From assembly GCA_019096155.1 (NCBI GenBank), contig JAHCVI010000005.1, positions 72,468 through 136,467 on the forward strand: a stretch of DNA of 64,000 nucleotides, read 5' to 3'. The translations under genes were made by a program, and so were the position numbers. The stretch comes from Staphylotrichum longicolle (lineage: Eukaryota > Ascomycota > Sordariomycetes > Sordariales > Chaetomiaceae). Below the pieces are notes generated by a model, which saw nothing but the letters and a program-made list of their open reading frames with translations, was not told the DNA's origin and did not search any database. Shown in pieces: positions 32,062-45,273 of the stretch (positions within the stretch are counted from its first letter, which is position 1; each line of letters starts with the position of its first letter).

Positions 32062-34054
32062 ATGGCATCTGGGCAGAACGAGGACGTTCGCAGCAGTCCA
32101 TCGACACCTGTCAACGCGGACTATGACCTATCAACTCCCATCGACCCCAACGGCGTCGGCCTACGACAAAAGCTTACTTCATACGGCGATGCACACTTCT
32201 CTCTGTTTATGCGCAAGCTGTTCATCAAGGCTATGGGATACAGTGAAGATGCGTTGTCCCGCCCCATTGTCGGCATCGTCAACACTTACTCAAGCTTCAA
32301 CCCCTGCCACGCCAACATTCCGCAACTCATCGATGCAGTGAAGAGGGGCGTCCAGTTGAGCGGTGGGCTTGCCATTGACTTCCCGACCATCAGTCTGCAC
32401 GAGTCCTTTTCCGCTCCTACCAGCATGTTTCTGCGCAACTTGATGAGCATGGATACGGAGGAAATGATCAGGGCACAGCCGGTCGACTCTGTCGTCCTGA
32501 TAGGAGGTAGCTTTGCCGGTACTCCTTTTTGAGGTACCGTCTCAGATGCTGACTGGCGTCCTCTAGGTTGTGACAAGACAACGCCTGCTCAGCTGATGGG
32601 TGGCATCTCTGCCAACAAACCTATCATTCACCTTGTCACTGGACCCATGATGCCCGGAAGTTTTCAGGGTGTAAGAGTTGGTGCCTGCACAGACTGCAGA
32701 AACAACTGGGCAAAGTACAGAGCTGGTGCTATTGACATTGAGGACATCTCTGCCCTTAACGAGGAGCTAGCTCCAACTGTGAGTTGACTAATCCCTCCAC
32801 GCGATCTTTCATTTTCAGAGTCAGGACTCAATTACTGACAGCGTCCAGGCGGGCACCTGCGGTGTAATGGGCACGGCCAGCACTATGGCCTGTCTTCTCG
32901 TTGCACTCGGGATGATGCCTGTCTCAGGGGCAACTGCACCCGCTGTCTCGTCCGCTCGCCTCCGCATTGCCGAGTCAACCGGCGCCCATGCAGTCCAACT
33001 CGCCAAAAGCCGCCTGGAACCACAATCCATCCTCACGCGAGAGTCGTTCCTCAATGCCATCACCGTCCTCCAAGCCATCGGCGGCTCCACCAACGCCATG
33101 GTCCACCTCATGGCCATCATCAACCGCCACCCGACCGTTGCAGGCACCATCACGCCCGCCACAATCGACGTCATCGGCCGCCAAACGCCGCTCCTCGTCG
33201 ACCTCAAACCGAGCGGCGAGAACTACATGACCGACTTCCACAACGCGGGCGGCATGCCCGCCCTCCTGCATGAGCTCCGACCCCTCCTCCACCTCGACGC
33301 CCGCACCGTGACAGGACGCATACTCGGCGAGGAGCTCGCCCACACCCCGTTCCGGCCTCTGGCCCCCTACAACCCGGCCAACTGCATCCGCCCGTTTGCC
33401 GACCCGCTCTACCCGTCCTCGGCCCTGGTCGTCTTCCAGCAAGGCAACCTCGCGCCCGGCGGCGCAGCCGTCATGAAGGCGAGCGCGTCCAAGGACCGCC
33501 GGCTGCTCAAGCACCGGGGCAGGGCGGTGGTGTTTGACGGGTCGGCGGATCTCGCGGCGCGGATCGACGACCCGGATCTGGACGTCGACGTCGACAGTGT
33601 GCTGGTGCTGAGGGGAATTGGGCCCGTGGGCAACCCGGGGATGCCCGAGGCTGGGCTGATCCCGATCCCGAGAAAGTTGGCTGCGCGGGGCGTGGTGGAT
33701 ATGCTGAGGATCTCGGACGGGCGGATGAGCGGCACGGCTGGCGGCACGATCGTGCTGCATGTTTCGCCCGAAGGGGCGGATCCCGAGTCGGTGCTGGGGG
33801 TGGTGAGGGATGGGGATGTCATTGTGTGTGATGTGGAAGAGAGGCTGCTGAGCGTAGAGGTGGGTGAGGAGGAAATCCAACGGAGGATAGGGCAGCGGAG
33901 AGAGGAGATGGCACACGCTGGCGAGGCGCCGTGGGTGACGCGTGAGGCTACCAGAGGGTATCGCGGTTTGTACTTGCGCGAGGTGAACCAGGCTGAGTCT
34001 GGCGCAGACTTCCGCTTCTTGACCGCTGCCGGACCATCACAGAATCACGCGTAG
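32062..34054 (+). CDS. IlvD/Edd-family dehydratase, sugar-acid dehydratase-like
   Basis: Exons 32062-32506, 32567-32778 and 32849-34054 give 620 residues. The three cluster-binding cysteines of the family are visible in SSFNPCHANI, IGGCDKTTPAQ (formed across intron 1) and AGTCGVMGTAST (after intron 2). The GRMSGTAGG segment near the C-terminus fits the substrate-binding end. The family dehydrates 2,3-dihydroxy acids using an Fe-S cluster. The wording NLMSMDTEEMIRAQP and GTCxVMGTASTM is closer to bacterial-type sugar-acid dehydratases (arabinonate, xylonate, gluconate) than to Ilv3, which has GACGGMYTANTMA. No clear mitochondrial presequence is seen. A role in aldonate breakdown is inference; branched-chain amino acid synthesis is the alternative. 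Confidence 0.85.
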
Positions 34055-35740
34055 AGTAAGTGAGTAGGTCCCCAGGTACCCCTATAAAGGACATAAAGAC
34101 AGCATGAATTGTGCTGCGCTCAAGTAGACTCGAAAGGCGTCGACCTGAAGAGAGACGGTTCTGAAAGGAAGCTCTTGACGCTTTTAGACCTACAATCTTT
34201 TCACAGCATGAATGTAGATATTAGGACTGCAAACTTGAATGCGCTCACCACGCCCCAAGTGTTGCACAATGTAGGCCAACGCGGCTGTAGAAGGGCCCCG
34301 AAAGTGAACTTCGATCCCATACAGTGTTTAGCCCCTCAGCTTCTCGCGTGGTTGCGTTCTAACTAATCATGATGCCTTGGCCTTCGCTCATCCGGTGTCT
34401 CAAGGCCAGCTCCGTGTCAGAGTTTCAAACATATGACTTGTCAACTGAGCTGTTGGTGCTCACTTTTGATGTCGTTACTGGGATCTAGGAGGAACAGAAA
34501 TACCCTACGTCTGACAATTCCAGACCCGGCTCTTGCAAAGACCACTCTCTGAATCCGGGGAAGACGCCAGGATTGAACGGTAACGAGAGATGCCGTGCCG
34601 CCATTTCCAGAGCGGGCTGGACCATAGATGAGAGTAACAAGGGGCAGCCCGACTCTCTACCGCTCACTGTGATTGCCTGGTTCACAAACATCAAGGGTAG
34701 AATGGCCTGGAATTCTATTTTCAGCAATGTTGAGCTGGTTTACGCCAGTCGCGGCGAACTCGCCCAATACCCTCACGGCCGTGACTTCTGCATTGTCCTC
34801 CATGATTGGATAAGACTGGCGCAGGGACCGTAGCAACCGGAACATTTGCAAAGTGAGAAATACCCCCTCAACTGCTGTGCTCTGGATCGCGTTGGCTGGA
34901 CTCCTACACTGCGCGGAAAGCGGGTGACATTTTCATCAATATAAATGAAGAAGCCGTTCGAGGTCCGCTTCCGAAAGCGGGGATGCCACGTTCATGAGCC
35001 TCCGGTGCGTTGGGCGCTCCCACGAGTTTGTTCCGACCCCCTCCTCCCTGCGGTTTCGGCTTTGGGGAGGGCTGGCCGATAACCTCCGACCAAAGAGGAA
35101 ACCGGCGACGATGACGAGAGCGATTGACGTGATACGTTCAACCGACCTCTTTGTCTCCAGGGTCGGCTTTGAGTCGGTTTGTCCCCGGCGCACGCAGCAT
35201 TAAAAATTTTCTTTGCCGCCACCTCAGGGGGACAGGTGGATGTAACCGTGACGCTGAGCGTGTCGAGTCTGGACCGAATATGGACCGAATCTGGCAGTGA
35301 CAACGATGTCCCCACCCAAGCGCCAACACTGTCGAGATGGGAGCCCTGCCTCGAACCTGGCTGGAGTTACCAAAAAAGCCTGCTCGTCAGGTACGGGGGC
35401 GATCTGTTTGGCCACAAAGCCCAACAGCGCCACGAAGGGCCCGTCCCGAGGAAGCCGTTTGAGGCTCAGCGAATCCGATGCCGTGGCGCCCCTCCTTGAC
35501 AGCGGGCTAATGCAAGGGACGGAGCGTGACGGTCAACACGAGTGGGAACAATGGCACATTTTGCTGACCGGCCACCACATGGCGGCGTGTCAACCGTGAC
35601 TTGGCAAAGGGCAGTCACAGCCGTGTGGTGGTCGGCATGTGCTTGATGGCGCAAGAACAGGCACTGGTCAAGATGAATATGACACTGCAGCGGCAAGCTG
35701 GCTGCTGAGACAGGACAGGAGAGCTCAATCTGCAGGCTGA

Positions 35741-35753
35741 GGGGGGGGGGGGG
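35741..35753 (+). repeat. G homopolymer, 13 bases
   Basis: Uninterrupted G13 in the gene-free stretch. Such runs are prone to length error in sequencing. Confidence 0.9.
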
Positions 35754-37378
35754 TCGGGGACTTATCGCACCCTGAAATCTGTCCATCGTACTGGTCGGCA
35801 CGTCCACCGCGTCGTTCTCAGTGGTATGCAGCCCCGCGCCGAGGAGGGCAATGAGATTGATGTGGGCATCGGGGCGGCGGGCTTAGCCATCGCGGGACAG
35901 CACGACGGCGACACACGACATGACTGACAGCTCATCCCACGGTGGAGGGGGGAGGGAAACCAACGCTGATTAGACAGCAGCGCACTGCAGACAAGAGCTA
36001 GACGTGACCGGTCCCCGGCTTCTCAGTTCTCGGACACAGCCATCACGACGCCATATCGCAGGCTTTCTTTGACCTCGAGCCGGGAGGCTGCAGCGAGGAG
36101 GACGAGGACGAGGTGGTGGTGGTGCATCCTGCGGTGGTCCTGCACGGCTTGGTAAGCTTCGCTTCCCACGTCGAGCGCGGGCAAACTGCGTGTCATGCAA
36201 CACAGCATGATGCGGTCTTTGTCCCATCTCCTCAGGACTCAATTTCGCCTGGCAAGTGAAGCCGAGGCGACATGCAGCCCCTCGAACGAACCTCGGCGTT
36301 TTGCCATCCAGACTCGCCGGCGACAAGGACGGTTCTGGCCGCCGTCTTTTGCATTGAGTTCGATGTTTGTCAGGACTTTGGGTTCTGGCAAGACTTGCTC
36401 CTTTCTGAGGGCTCAAGCTGCCTTTGAGTGGGCGACTGGCCGAATGACGGAGGAAGGGCGATACAGTATTTCGTACAGTACAGGACAGTAGGGATGGATC
36501 TTGGAGAAGGATGACAGCACCATGTGAAACGCCGGGCTGCAGACAAGACTCTTGTTGATGACGACGGGAGGCAAGGAGGGGTTGACGTCGGTGGACCACT
36601 TGCAAACACTTGCAAACCCCAATCTGTTGGCTGTGTCGTATAACCACACCTTTTGACTGAAGATGGCAAGCGAGTGCGGGCGGGAAGGCCGGCAAAACGT
36701 CCGACTCGCAAATCGCCATTGTCAGGCGACGGAACACGACACGAACGCCTTGGCCACTACACGACAGAAACGAACAGAATGTCAGAGGAAAGTGGCGCTG
36801 GAGAAAGGTGCCGGACCGACAGCAGAGACCCGTCTTTTCGTGTCCGTCTGCCTTAAGGAAAGAATGCCTGCAAAGTGCGTCAAAACTTTCACACTGATGG
36901 GTCCGTCATGCAGCAACTCTCTTGTGGGTTTGGAGGGAGGCTGCCAGTTTGCGACGGATGGAACTCGCTGCAAATTCGTCCTGATCGAATGCTCCGCTTT
37001 CCAAATCCGGCTGGTGGCCCCACACACATCCTCCTAGGATGTTTTTCCGAGCCTTTTTTGCAGGCGGGCGCTCGGACCAGACATGGCAGTGGAGGCTCCA
37101 GTCCCATGTGGCAGCCGGGCGTTTTTGGCTGATGGGATTGATGACGGTGGCCTGGTTGGCTCGGCTGGCCCCTCGGGCTCCTTCCCTTTCAGCAGATGCC
37201 CCACTGCAGATTGCCAGCCTCCAAGATTTTGTGCGTCATCGCCGTCCACGCTCATCACAACCGAAGAGCGATCATGTTTTTTCAACCCTTCGATATGGTT
37301 CCACAGCAAGCCGCGCTGAGCCGCCGCGCAAGGTCTTGAAGGTGTAAGAAAATAGCCTCATGGCGAGGTCCGCCATGC

Positions 37379-37417
37379 GGAGGACGAGGGTGGAGGACGA
37401 GGGTGGAGGACGAGGGC
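37379..37417 (+). repeat. Three copies of a 13-bp GA-rich unit
   Basis: The unit GGAGGACGAGGGT or a rotation occurs three times in tandem, the last with one C change. No coding role is seen. Confidence 0.8.
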
Positions 37418-39253
37418 GGAGCAATGGCGCATCGAAGTGCGCTGGCTCAGCAAGAGTCAGGGGATTGAGAGGATCGAGGGTTGCTTCACAGTCTGCCACT
37501 CAAGCCACTGTCGTCGTCCCGTCATCGTCCCAACTTGTGCCCGAGGCTGGTCTCAAACACGCCGCCACTCAGGGTTTTCTCCTTGAGCTCGCTCGGTCTT
37601 GACTGCCATTGGCCAATGCGAAGAACGGTGAGGCAGCGAGTGCTTTCCCGAAGGGCAGAGACGTTGCGCTTTGTGGGGCCGCCGACTTCCTTGCGAGCTT
37701 GCCTGCCGGGTATCCTGGCCTTGCGCGCGAACCGGCTCAGGAACGCTTTGGACTTTGGGCTGACCGCTTCAGCACTCGCACCAAAAGCTGGGACGAGTGT
37801 CAACCAAATGTTCTGGAACCTCGCCCCACCGCACAATGTTCATCCGAGGAAAACCTGACCATCATGGCCTGGACAAGCGATGAAGGTGCAAACGCGCAGG
37901 CCAACACAGCACACATGACCGATGTCCTGTAGAGAAGCGATATATTGACCACGGCGGGCCACTCAGACTTCCTGTCACTGCTGCACCCCAAGGACACCGG
38001 TACGCCGCCATTGCCACGAGCCAGTCAGCGGTGCCTCCCCCACAACCCGCACGCCGCATCGACGGTATCGCCAACGGTCGCTTCACGTGGTCGACTTGGG
38101 GCAAGCACGGGGCAGAGTCAGAGCAAAGGCGTGTCAGGGCTCCGGCCTGCCAGCTGTCCGCTTCCCTCACGACGCCTCCATTGGCCCACCCACGCGCCAC
38201 AGTGTTGCCCAACCGGGCCCGCGGCGCAGATTTCCTGGATTCCCAGGCTCGCGACCTGGTGCGGAGCGTCTGTGTGGCCGACGGTTGGCCCGAACAAATC
38301 GATTGGCCGTTGGCGTCTCCGGCTCCGGCGTCCCAGACTCCCCAGCCAGGCCTCTGGCCCAGCGGCCAACCACAAACCCGCCCTCTCCCTCAAACCCCAC
38401 GCCGGCCACCGCTCCAGCATACAGTGCCCGATTACACGTGGTGCCAGTGGCAGAGCTGTCGTTGCTTGGTGCTCCTGTCGTCAACGGCCCACGTACATTC
38501 TGCAATCCCCCATGCACCCACTGTGTCGTGCCCTGGTGACAGACTGACGGACGACCTGCCCCGCGACCCCCAAGAGGACGCAGCATCGCGAATCGAGGTC
38601 CTGGCCGCCCACTGCCTGACCTCGCAGCCTAGCAACCATCCGGGCAAGGCTGATTCGCGAAGCAAATCCTGCGAAACACGAGGTGCCGACGCCCAAGACA
38701 CGGGGTGAGGGAGCTGCTTCTCGTGCGACGCATTCGTATGGGGAACTGGGGCCGTGGGCGGGGTTGATATAAGTCACGAAGCTCGAAGCAGCCAAAAATC
38801 GTTCTGTTTTGCGTTCGGCCGCATTCCTCCGCGCTGCTCCTCTGGCGGTTCACGAGAACTTGGCCTGCGCCAACTTCGTCATTCTGCGGAGCGCTCACCC
38901 GACCAAGTTCCCCAACTGCCGCCGCCACCATCTGGACCGGGCTGGGCTTCCAGCGCGGCCCCGCAAAAGATTTCCCAGCACGCTGCGCCGGGAACCCAAA
39001 TTCTGCCATCCCTGTCGGGTGCCACACCTTCAGTGGTCGTGTTGGAGCATCCCAGCTGCTGCTGCGCCTGATCCCAGCAACAAATTGTTAACCACCCCCC
39101 CCCTTCCGCCCACCTCCCGCATTCTTGCATCCTGACTCCCGATCGCACTCTCGCAATCTCGCACCGCCCTCGCCCACGCGCATCCTCGAAAACCACAAGC
39201 TACATCTCGCGTCCGTAGCTGACCGACACGACCCTGATGCTTCCGAACCTCCC

Positions 39254-40940
39254 ATGTCGCCCGGGTTGAAACCACTGCTGCTTCCGCGGCTGGTGGAAGA
39301 GAGGAGGAAGCTCGAACAGCACGACCTCGACACCGAACAGGCGTCCTTGTTTTACGCCCACGACTCCTCCTCGTCCAGTCTTGCTTCGCCATCACCTGTC
39401 GCGTCCGCATTCTCGCCCTCAAACTACTCGAGGTACTCTGGCTCTTCTTCTTCACTGGACCTCGCCTCGCTGTCGTGCTCCGACACCCCGGTATCACCCA
39501 GCGATTCGCTGCACGCAAGCAGACCAAGCAAGTCACCGCTGCCGGACGTGCAAGAAGAACCATTGGAGAGGGAAGAGGAGGAACCTTCCACTCCGCCAAA
39601 GCACAGCGATCACGACTATGAATTTCCCGACTACTGTTTGTGTATGTGGTCCGCCTGTCGCAACCGTCGACTGCTTTTTTGCTGATCTTGATGCAGGCGA
39701 TGTGCCGTGTTCTCACAATAGCGATGCGGTGCAAAGCCCCACGCTGTATCCCTACATGACGTCGGACTTGGACTATGATGTCGGCTTCCTCAGCGATGGC
39801 GACTTTAACACAAGCCCCAGGCAGAAGAAGAGGCGTCAGGGATCCGATGCCGGGTTTTCGACGTGGAGCACGAGGTTGGGGTCAAGACTCCCAAGCTTGC
39901 CCCGCTGGCGGTCCTCCTCCACGTCCAGGCGCATCGATCTTGGCTCCTTTCCTGCCTCCGACCCTTCCCTGGTTGACCCTCGCCCGAGCTTTTCCCTGGC
40001 GGCCTCGAGCAGATCCTCATCAATCTCGGGCCCAGCGCTCTACACTCTGGAACGGGCGCAGGACTCCATCCCGGCCACCCCTGCCCTCTCGTTCTACGAA
40101 AGCTCGGAGAGCGTCGTTCTCACATCACCGCTCGACAACATGCCCGCGGCCCTGGGCAAACTGGTCGAGCGCGATCGCGCTGCTGCGACTACACCGCTTT
40201 TACCGCCCCTCGTCATTGAAGCTGCACCGAGCCATAGCTTGGTTCAGTCTCTTCACACATCACCGCTCCAGTCCCCCACCATGATTCCCTCGCCGGTACC
40301 TGAGCTGTCAGCAGTCCAGGCGTACCCCACGCCGCCCCTCAGCAGCAAGCCCTCGCTTTCCTCGCTTCGCCGGGCGGTTATTTCCGGCACCTTGAGCGAG
40401 GCTTCGTCCCCGATTCCTTGTCTCTTTGATCATCAGGACTCGTGGTCCGATCGTCTCGGTCACGCAAACTTCACCATCGAGCCCAGACCCTACGTCGCCG
40501 AGACAGCCGATCTTGCTACGCTGCAAGCCTTCCGTGCGGATTGGAACCTGGCCAGGACCAATTACGCCAAGCACCTGGTGCGGACTGGAGAGCACTACGG
40601 TGCGACGTCGAACACGTATGTCTGGACAGAGTCCAAATGGGCCGAGACCGAGCAGGAATGGCAGCGCAACGAAGATGACCTTGTTGAGCGACTGGGGCGG
40701 CAGTGGAAGGACGACCCCGCAGTGGTGTCGCAAATACAGCGCACTGCCGAAGAAAGGCTGTCGCCGTCCATTCCGCGACTGCTCAGCGACGATGGCAAGT
40801 TCCCAGAGCTCGGCGACGTTGACATCATTGGGCCGATGGTGCGCGACGCGGCCATGGTCCGCGAGGGCCAGGATGATAAGCGGAACAGCGCATCTGTCTG
40901 GCTCAAGAACCTCGCCGGAAAGGTCGGCTTGCGCAAATAA
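39254..40940 (+). CDS. Uncharacterised Ser/Pro-rich protein
   Basis: Exons 39254-39641 and 39697-40940 give 543 residues. I recognise no family. Most of the chain is low-complexity Ser/Pro/Leu with many SP and TP sites (possible proline-directed kinase targets), an acidic patch EEPLEREEEEPS and a basic PRQKKRRQG patch that could be a nuclear signal. The last 150 residues are more ordered and probably helical: FRADWNLARTNYAKHLVRTG, then TESKWAETEQEWQRNEDDLVERL and a basic C-terminus. This pattern is common in filamentous ascomycete proteins of unknown role. The splice DYCLC|DVPC is supported by phase. An in-frame Met at 39125 would add 43 residues. The 5.2-kb gap upstream suggests a long regulatory region. 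Confidence 0.78.
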
Positions 40941-43773
40941 CGACGCCTCCGAAGACGGCCGCCACGAAACCCTTCTTCCCTTTTATCACCGACACGAAAT
41001 GATCCTTGCACCGCTGGCCAAAAGAACCACGGATGGAATGACCGCGACGATTCATGAGCACAGGATTCCCAGGGGTTTCCCCCCCTGCTTTTCCTTTGTT
41101 TGCTTTCCTTTGTTCTTGCATCTCAATCAAGATACCCCATTGGTTGCCGTCGTTCCTTTTTGCTGGCTGGCGATGAATTTCTTATGTTTTTTTTCTCCCT
41201 TGGTCGCATGTGCGATCAAGGCGAGGCGGCTTTCTGCTGTAGATACGATACCTATTGTTTACTTTCTAGTGTCTAGACTTTTTTTTCTATGTTCATCTTT
41301 GGTTCACGCAAAACGAACAAGAAGGCTTGGAGCTGTTGGTTTGGTCTGGCAAGAGAGCATTTGCGTGGTTGGAAAAAGAAAACCTGTAGGATGATGGTCA
41401 ACGCTCGAAATAGACGGATCACGGAGTTCAGATGTCACGGCTTTCATTCTCTCGGAGACTCGAATGCAGGGCCCTTTTTTCATGGTCTAATTATCCCTTT
41501 CCCTAAGCTGGGGAATATGCCGAAGTGCAACCTTCCGAGTCACGGTTGCGGGGTGATGCGAGGAGTACAAAAGAGATCTGTCGTGTCTCATTTCTTTCCC
41601 TGCGGTGTCCTCAGGCACGAGGTCAACGATTGTTGAAGGAAACCACGGGGGCGAGGCGGGTAGGGGGCAAAGGGCCCAAGGATGCTGTACGATTCTACCT
41701 CAAGCGAACAACCGTTGAGAGGCACTGTGCTTGCCCAACGCCTCCATCAATCCTCGCATGCACAATTGTCTGTATCTCACATGCATAAGGTCGGCTACAC
41801 CTAACACCTCAAGAAGCTCGGTTTCAGGACAAGCATTGGAGAGCATGGCGGTCCCACCACAATGTGCACGCAAGCCCACCAAAGGTCTTGGATGACAGCC
41901 CGAGATGAGCGAGCCATGTGTAAAATGCATCAGATCTTGAGACATGCCCCGCCAGGCTGACTGGATCTCACCTCCCCCACGATGAGACATGAGCCACAAC
42001 CGAAACCAAGCCCGATCGTCCCCCCCTTTTACCCCGGAGAATGTGCATTCCACACACACTGCCGGTGGGTATTGGCAGGTAAAACACGTGGCGTCCAACA
42101 GGGTCTTGTTCCGCATGCGCACCCATCACCGGCTGACGGCAGCTTGTTTCGTGTTTTCCTTGCGATCTGTTCATTGGCTTGCATGATAATAGCAGGATAC
42201 AGGCAGAGCGGGGGCCTTCCATGTTGCGACCAGTGCAAGGAAAAGAGAGTTCAAGGACGTCGTGGTCAAAAGTACCTTACGTGGGTGCTAGGTTAGTAAC
42301 GTGCAAGATGCCAGTGAGTGGAGGGAAGGACACGTGGATCGGGGACAGCGACAGCCACCAACGGAATGCACTCCGCCGTGGATTTGCAGGGTCTCAGATG
42401 GACCATGCCCAGTAGGCTTAACTTAGCCAGTCTAACCAGTCACTTTCACGCGTGCTACACGGGAAGATCTCCCTCCCTCCCTGGCGCCTCCAATCACCTG
42501 CCCCTGCAGCCCGATGAAGAAACATGGAGTATGACGCAACGCAACCCGCAGCGTTCGAGAGGACAACAGCTGCGGTCCGGTCCAGTCGGGATTGCAGCAG
42601 GGCCAGCCAGTGCGGTCACTCCTACCACTGTCCTTCGGGTAGGTGGGCCACGGCTGAACACGCATGTTCCCGTTGTGTCGGAACGGTGACATCTGCAAGA
42701 CGCCTAGGACTGGTGAACTGCCTTAGCGCGAACGTTGGTGGCCTCTGAGAGCTTGTGAGTGGGCGCACAGATGTGCTCAGCAAGAACAAAGACTTACTGC
42801 CAGTGATGCTTTCGGAAGCTGACAGTGCGTGCCCTGTCTCTCAGGTTGATTCCCACGGGTACCTGCTTCCGATAGACAGACAGACGGTGCGCTAGGCGGG
42901 AGGCGTGATTCTACCGACATCTGCTTGGTCATGCAACTTTCATAACAACGGGGATCGAGGAAGGTCGGGCTCATCAGGGAGCTCGACACAGTAGTGTTTG
43001 CATTGAACAATAGTGTGCGTGTGCAGAGTAATGGATCCATCATCCACGTTGGTCTACAGATTGACCGCACAGCTCACCGGCCAACACGAGGCAGATTCCC
43101 GACTGTCTGTTTTGGTTTGAAGCTGTTGCCGCCAACCTTGTCATTAATATCGGGTGCTTATCTCGCATCAACACAATGGCTACCACGGTAGCGAAGCAAC
43201 GGCCTCCTGAGATCGGATGGGACGAGAAAGGCAACCCAGGGCCACATGGGCCAGCGTTCTTCAACCACTGAGAATCATTGCTCACATTCAAAAAGGCACG
43301 GGATCGTGTGGGGTGATGACAAAAGCCATCCTCGCTTCTCTGGGCCTAGACCAGTATCGACGGGCTATCCATTGTTCAGGGGATTGCTGTGATGTAATTG
43401 TAGGGTAGCTGATTACTGGTTGCGGTATCGCGACTGGGCCTCGACATCGGACTGTTTGCGGAATGTGGCACCCATCGATCCTTCGTATTGCGCATGTCCA
43501 ATCCTCGCTTCTGTTTTGGGAAACGAAGACAATGACGAGAGAAGCTACCGCGGCCGATGAGATCATCAGGATATCAGCACATCGCGATGGTCGGACAAGG
43601 AACAAAGCAACAGGCGACGGGGTCTTATACAGCCACCGTTTGACGCCGACGGCATCGAACTCTTCCCAGAACCTCCACCCTTTCCAGTAATTGAAGCTCC
43701 CTTACGACTGCTCACCACCACCTGCTCACCAGCTCCGACACCACAACCATCATATTCAGTATCAGTTGACACC
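40941..43773. other. Gene-free stretch of 2.8 kb
   Basis: Lies between two + genes. It contains T-rich 3' flank near 41150-41290. No frame with a recognisable domain. Confidence 0.5.
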
Positions 43774-44702
43774 ATGGGCGGCGCATCAAAAGTTCTCTTA
43801 GTGGGCCTGCGCATCTGGCAGCTCATTTGCTCCGTCATCGTCCTCGGGATCCTCGCATCCTTCTTGCACCGGGTCTCACAGGCTGGAGCGAGGAGGGATG
43901 GCCGGATTGTCTATGGCGTTGTGACTTCGTCTATCAGTACTTTCTTCTCCCTCGTTTTCATAGCCCCCTTTCTGTATGCTTTCTTGGCGTTTCCGTTTGA
44001 CTTTGTCATGTTCGTTATGTGGCTGGTCCTCTTCTGTCTCGAGATGACGGTATGTGTTTAATTACTCTAGTTGCCTCCATTTGCGTGTTGCCGCAGGGCT
44101 GACCTCGACACAGCGCACCGGCATCCACACCTGCAGCGCGCCGTGGTTCTGGAACTATTGGGGATTCATCTGGGGTGGGTGGTGGAGGCGGCCTGTCATC
44201 GTCAACGGGCCCGCCGATATTGCGTATTCCGGATGTAGCCAGTGGCGGACGGTTTTGGCCTTCTCCTTCATGGCCATGTTTGCCTACCTTATCAGCACCT
44301 TTCTGGTAAGTCCAGGCTGACTACTTCCCACGTCTCATCAACGTGGTTCCCTCAAAGATGAACCCGCCATCCTAACTCTCCGTGATCAATAGGGAGCCTA
44401 TGTTGTGTCCAAGCATTGGTCCGAGAGGAGAAACCGTCACAGGTAAGTGGCATTCCTTTGGCGTCCCAAGCTTCGCACTTTGCTTACCCTCCTCAAGCAC
44501 TGCGGCAAACCCACAGACCTCAAAGATCGGTGGTCCCATGCATGCGGAAGGTGCCGGGCCGGGTCAGACTACAGGCGTGGTAGGGTCTGGTCCTGGAGCA
44601 GCCCCTGGAACTGTTCCCGGCACCGGCCCTGGTATGGGCCCGACCACGGTCGGACAGCCTGGCACGTATGCGACGACCGGACAGTCCGGCACATACGTGT
44701 GA
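43774..44702 (+). CDS. MARVEL-like four-helix membrane protein with Gly/Pro-rich tail
   Basis: Exons 43774-44049, 44114-44305, 44393-44442 and 44498-44702 give 240 residues. Four hydrophobic helices are visible: LVGLRIWQLICSVIVLGILA; SSISTFFSLVFIAPFLYAFL; FVMFVMWLVLFCLEMT; and TVLAFSFMAMFAYLISTFL. The R-x-WQ motif in helix 1 and the short extracellular loop with CSAPWFWNYWG are typical of fungal MARVEL proteins, which sit in the plasma membrane or vesicles. The cytosolic tail is Gly/Pro/Thr-rich with GTG-P and GTYATTGQSGTYV repeats. Acceptors were chosen by phase: CAG at 44113, not the nearer AGs, and AAG at 44497. This is inference, but it yields one continuous frame. Function is unknown. 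Confidence 0.82.
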
Positions 44703-45273
44703 GCTCGGTCAAGACGGAAGGGAGGCGAGGGAAGGAGGACGGATGTGCTTGTGGCTGTGCTATGTCGGGGGAAGGGAGTTTAACGGGCACGGGTTCTTTC
44801 ACTCATCTGCAGTCCGATCATGCTATTTCGGACATTAATACTTGTAGGGAACCAGCAGATCTATGCAGGAAGTTTTCGTAATTTCTCAGGTACTTGAACT
44901 TATCATGCTCTCGTGACTGGTCTCTGATGGTCATGTGTTTTTTTGTCTGGGTTGTGTCAACGTGTCACTGCACCATAGTCTCGTGCTCTGTTTCAATGGG
45001 TAGACCTGTCAATTTGGAAACGGCCCTGAAAGCTGAAAACCCTGAGAAGCAGTCGGAAAGGAATGAACGACAAAAGGTCGGAGCAGTCCCAAAACAGAAC
45101 CTAAACTAAGGTACCGAGTATTCAACGAGTGCGAGAAGAGAAGAGTGGCAAGTCAAATCGCCCAAACGATGTTCCAACCGAGTTATCACACGCGTTCAAC
45201 GAGCGGCGTAGCCTTCAACCCCTGAGTGTCATGTAAAGACCGGCCATCACATCAACTCGCTCCCGTCCCCTCC
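44703..45273. other. Intergenic between convergent genes
   Basis: 3' flanks of the MARVEL gene (+) and the cation ATPase (-). No gene. Confidence 0.5.

Larger units (their letters stand above)
34055..39253. other. Gene-free stretch of 5.2 kb
   Basis: The longest gap in the window. Frames up to 255 codons occur on both strands, but their composition is irregular and no domain or splice-linked partner is seen. It contains a G13 run and a 13-bp triplicate repeat. A TATAAG at 38768-38773 could belong to the next gene with a long leader. Confidence 0.5.

Noticed and set aside
32975..33916. 313-codon frame antisense to the dehydratase
   Set aside because: Shadow of a GC-biased coding exon. The dehydratase motifs are on the plus strand.
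35970..36737. 255-codon minus-strand frame in the 34-39 kb gap
   Set aside because: Arg/Pro/Ser-rich chance composition, overlapped by other frames of similar quality, and no recognisable motif.
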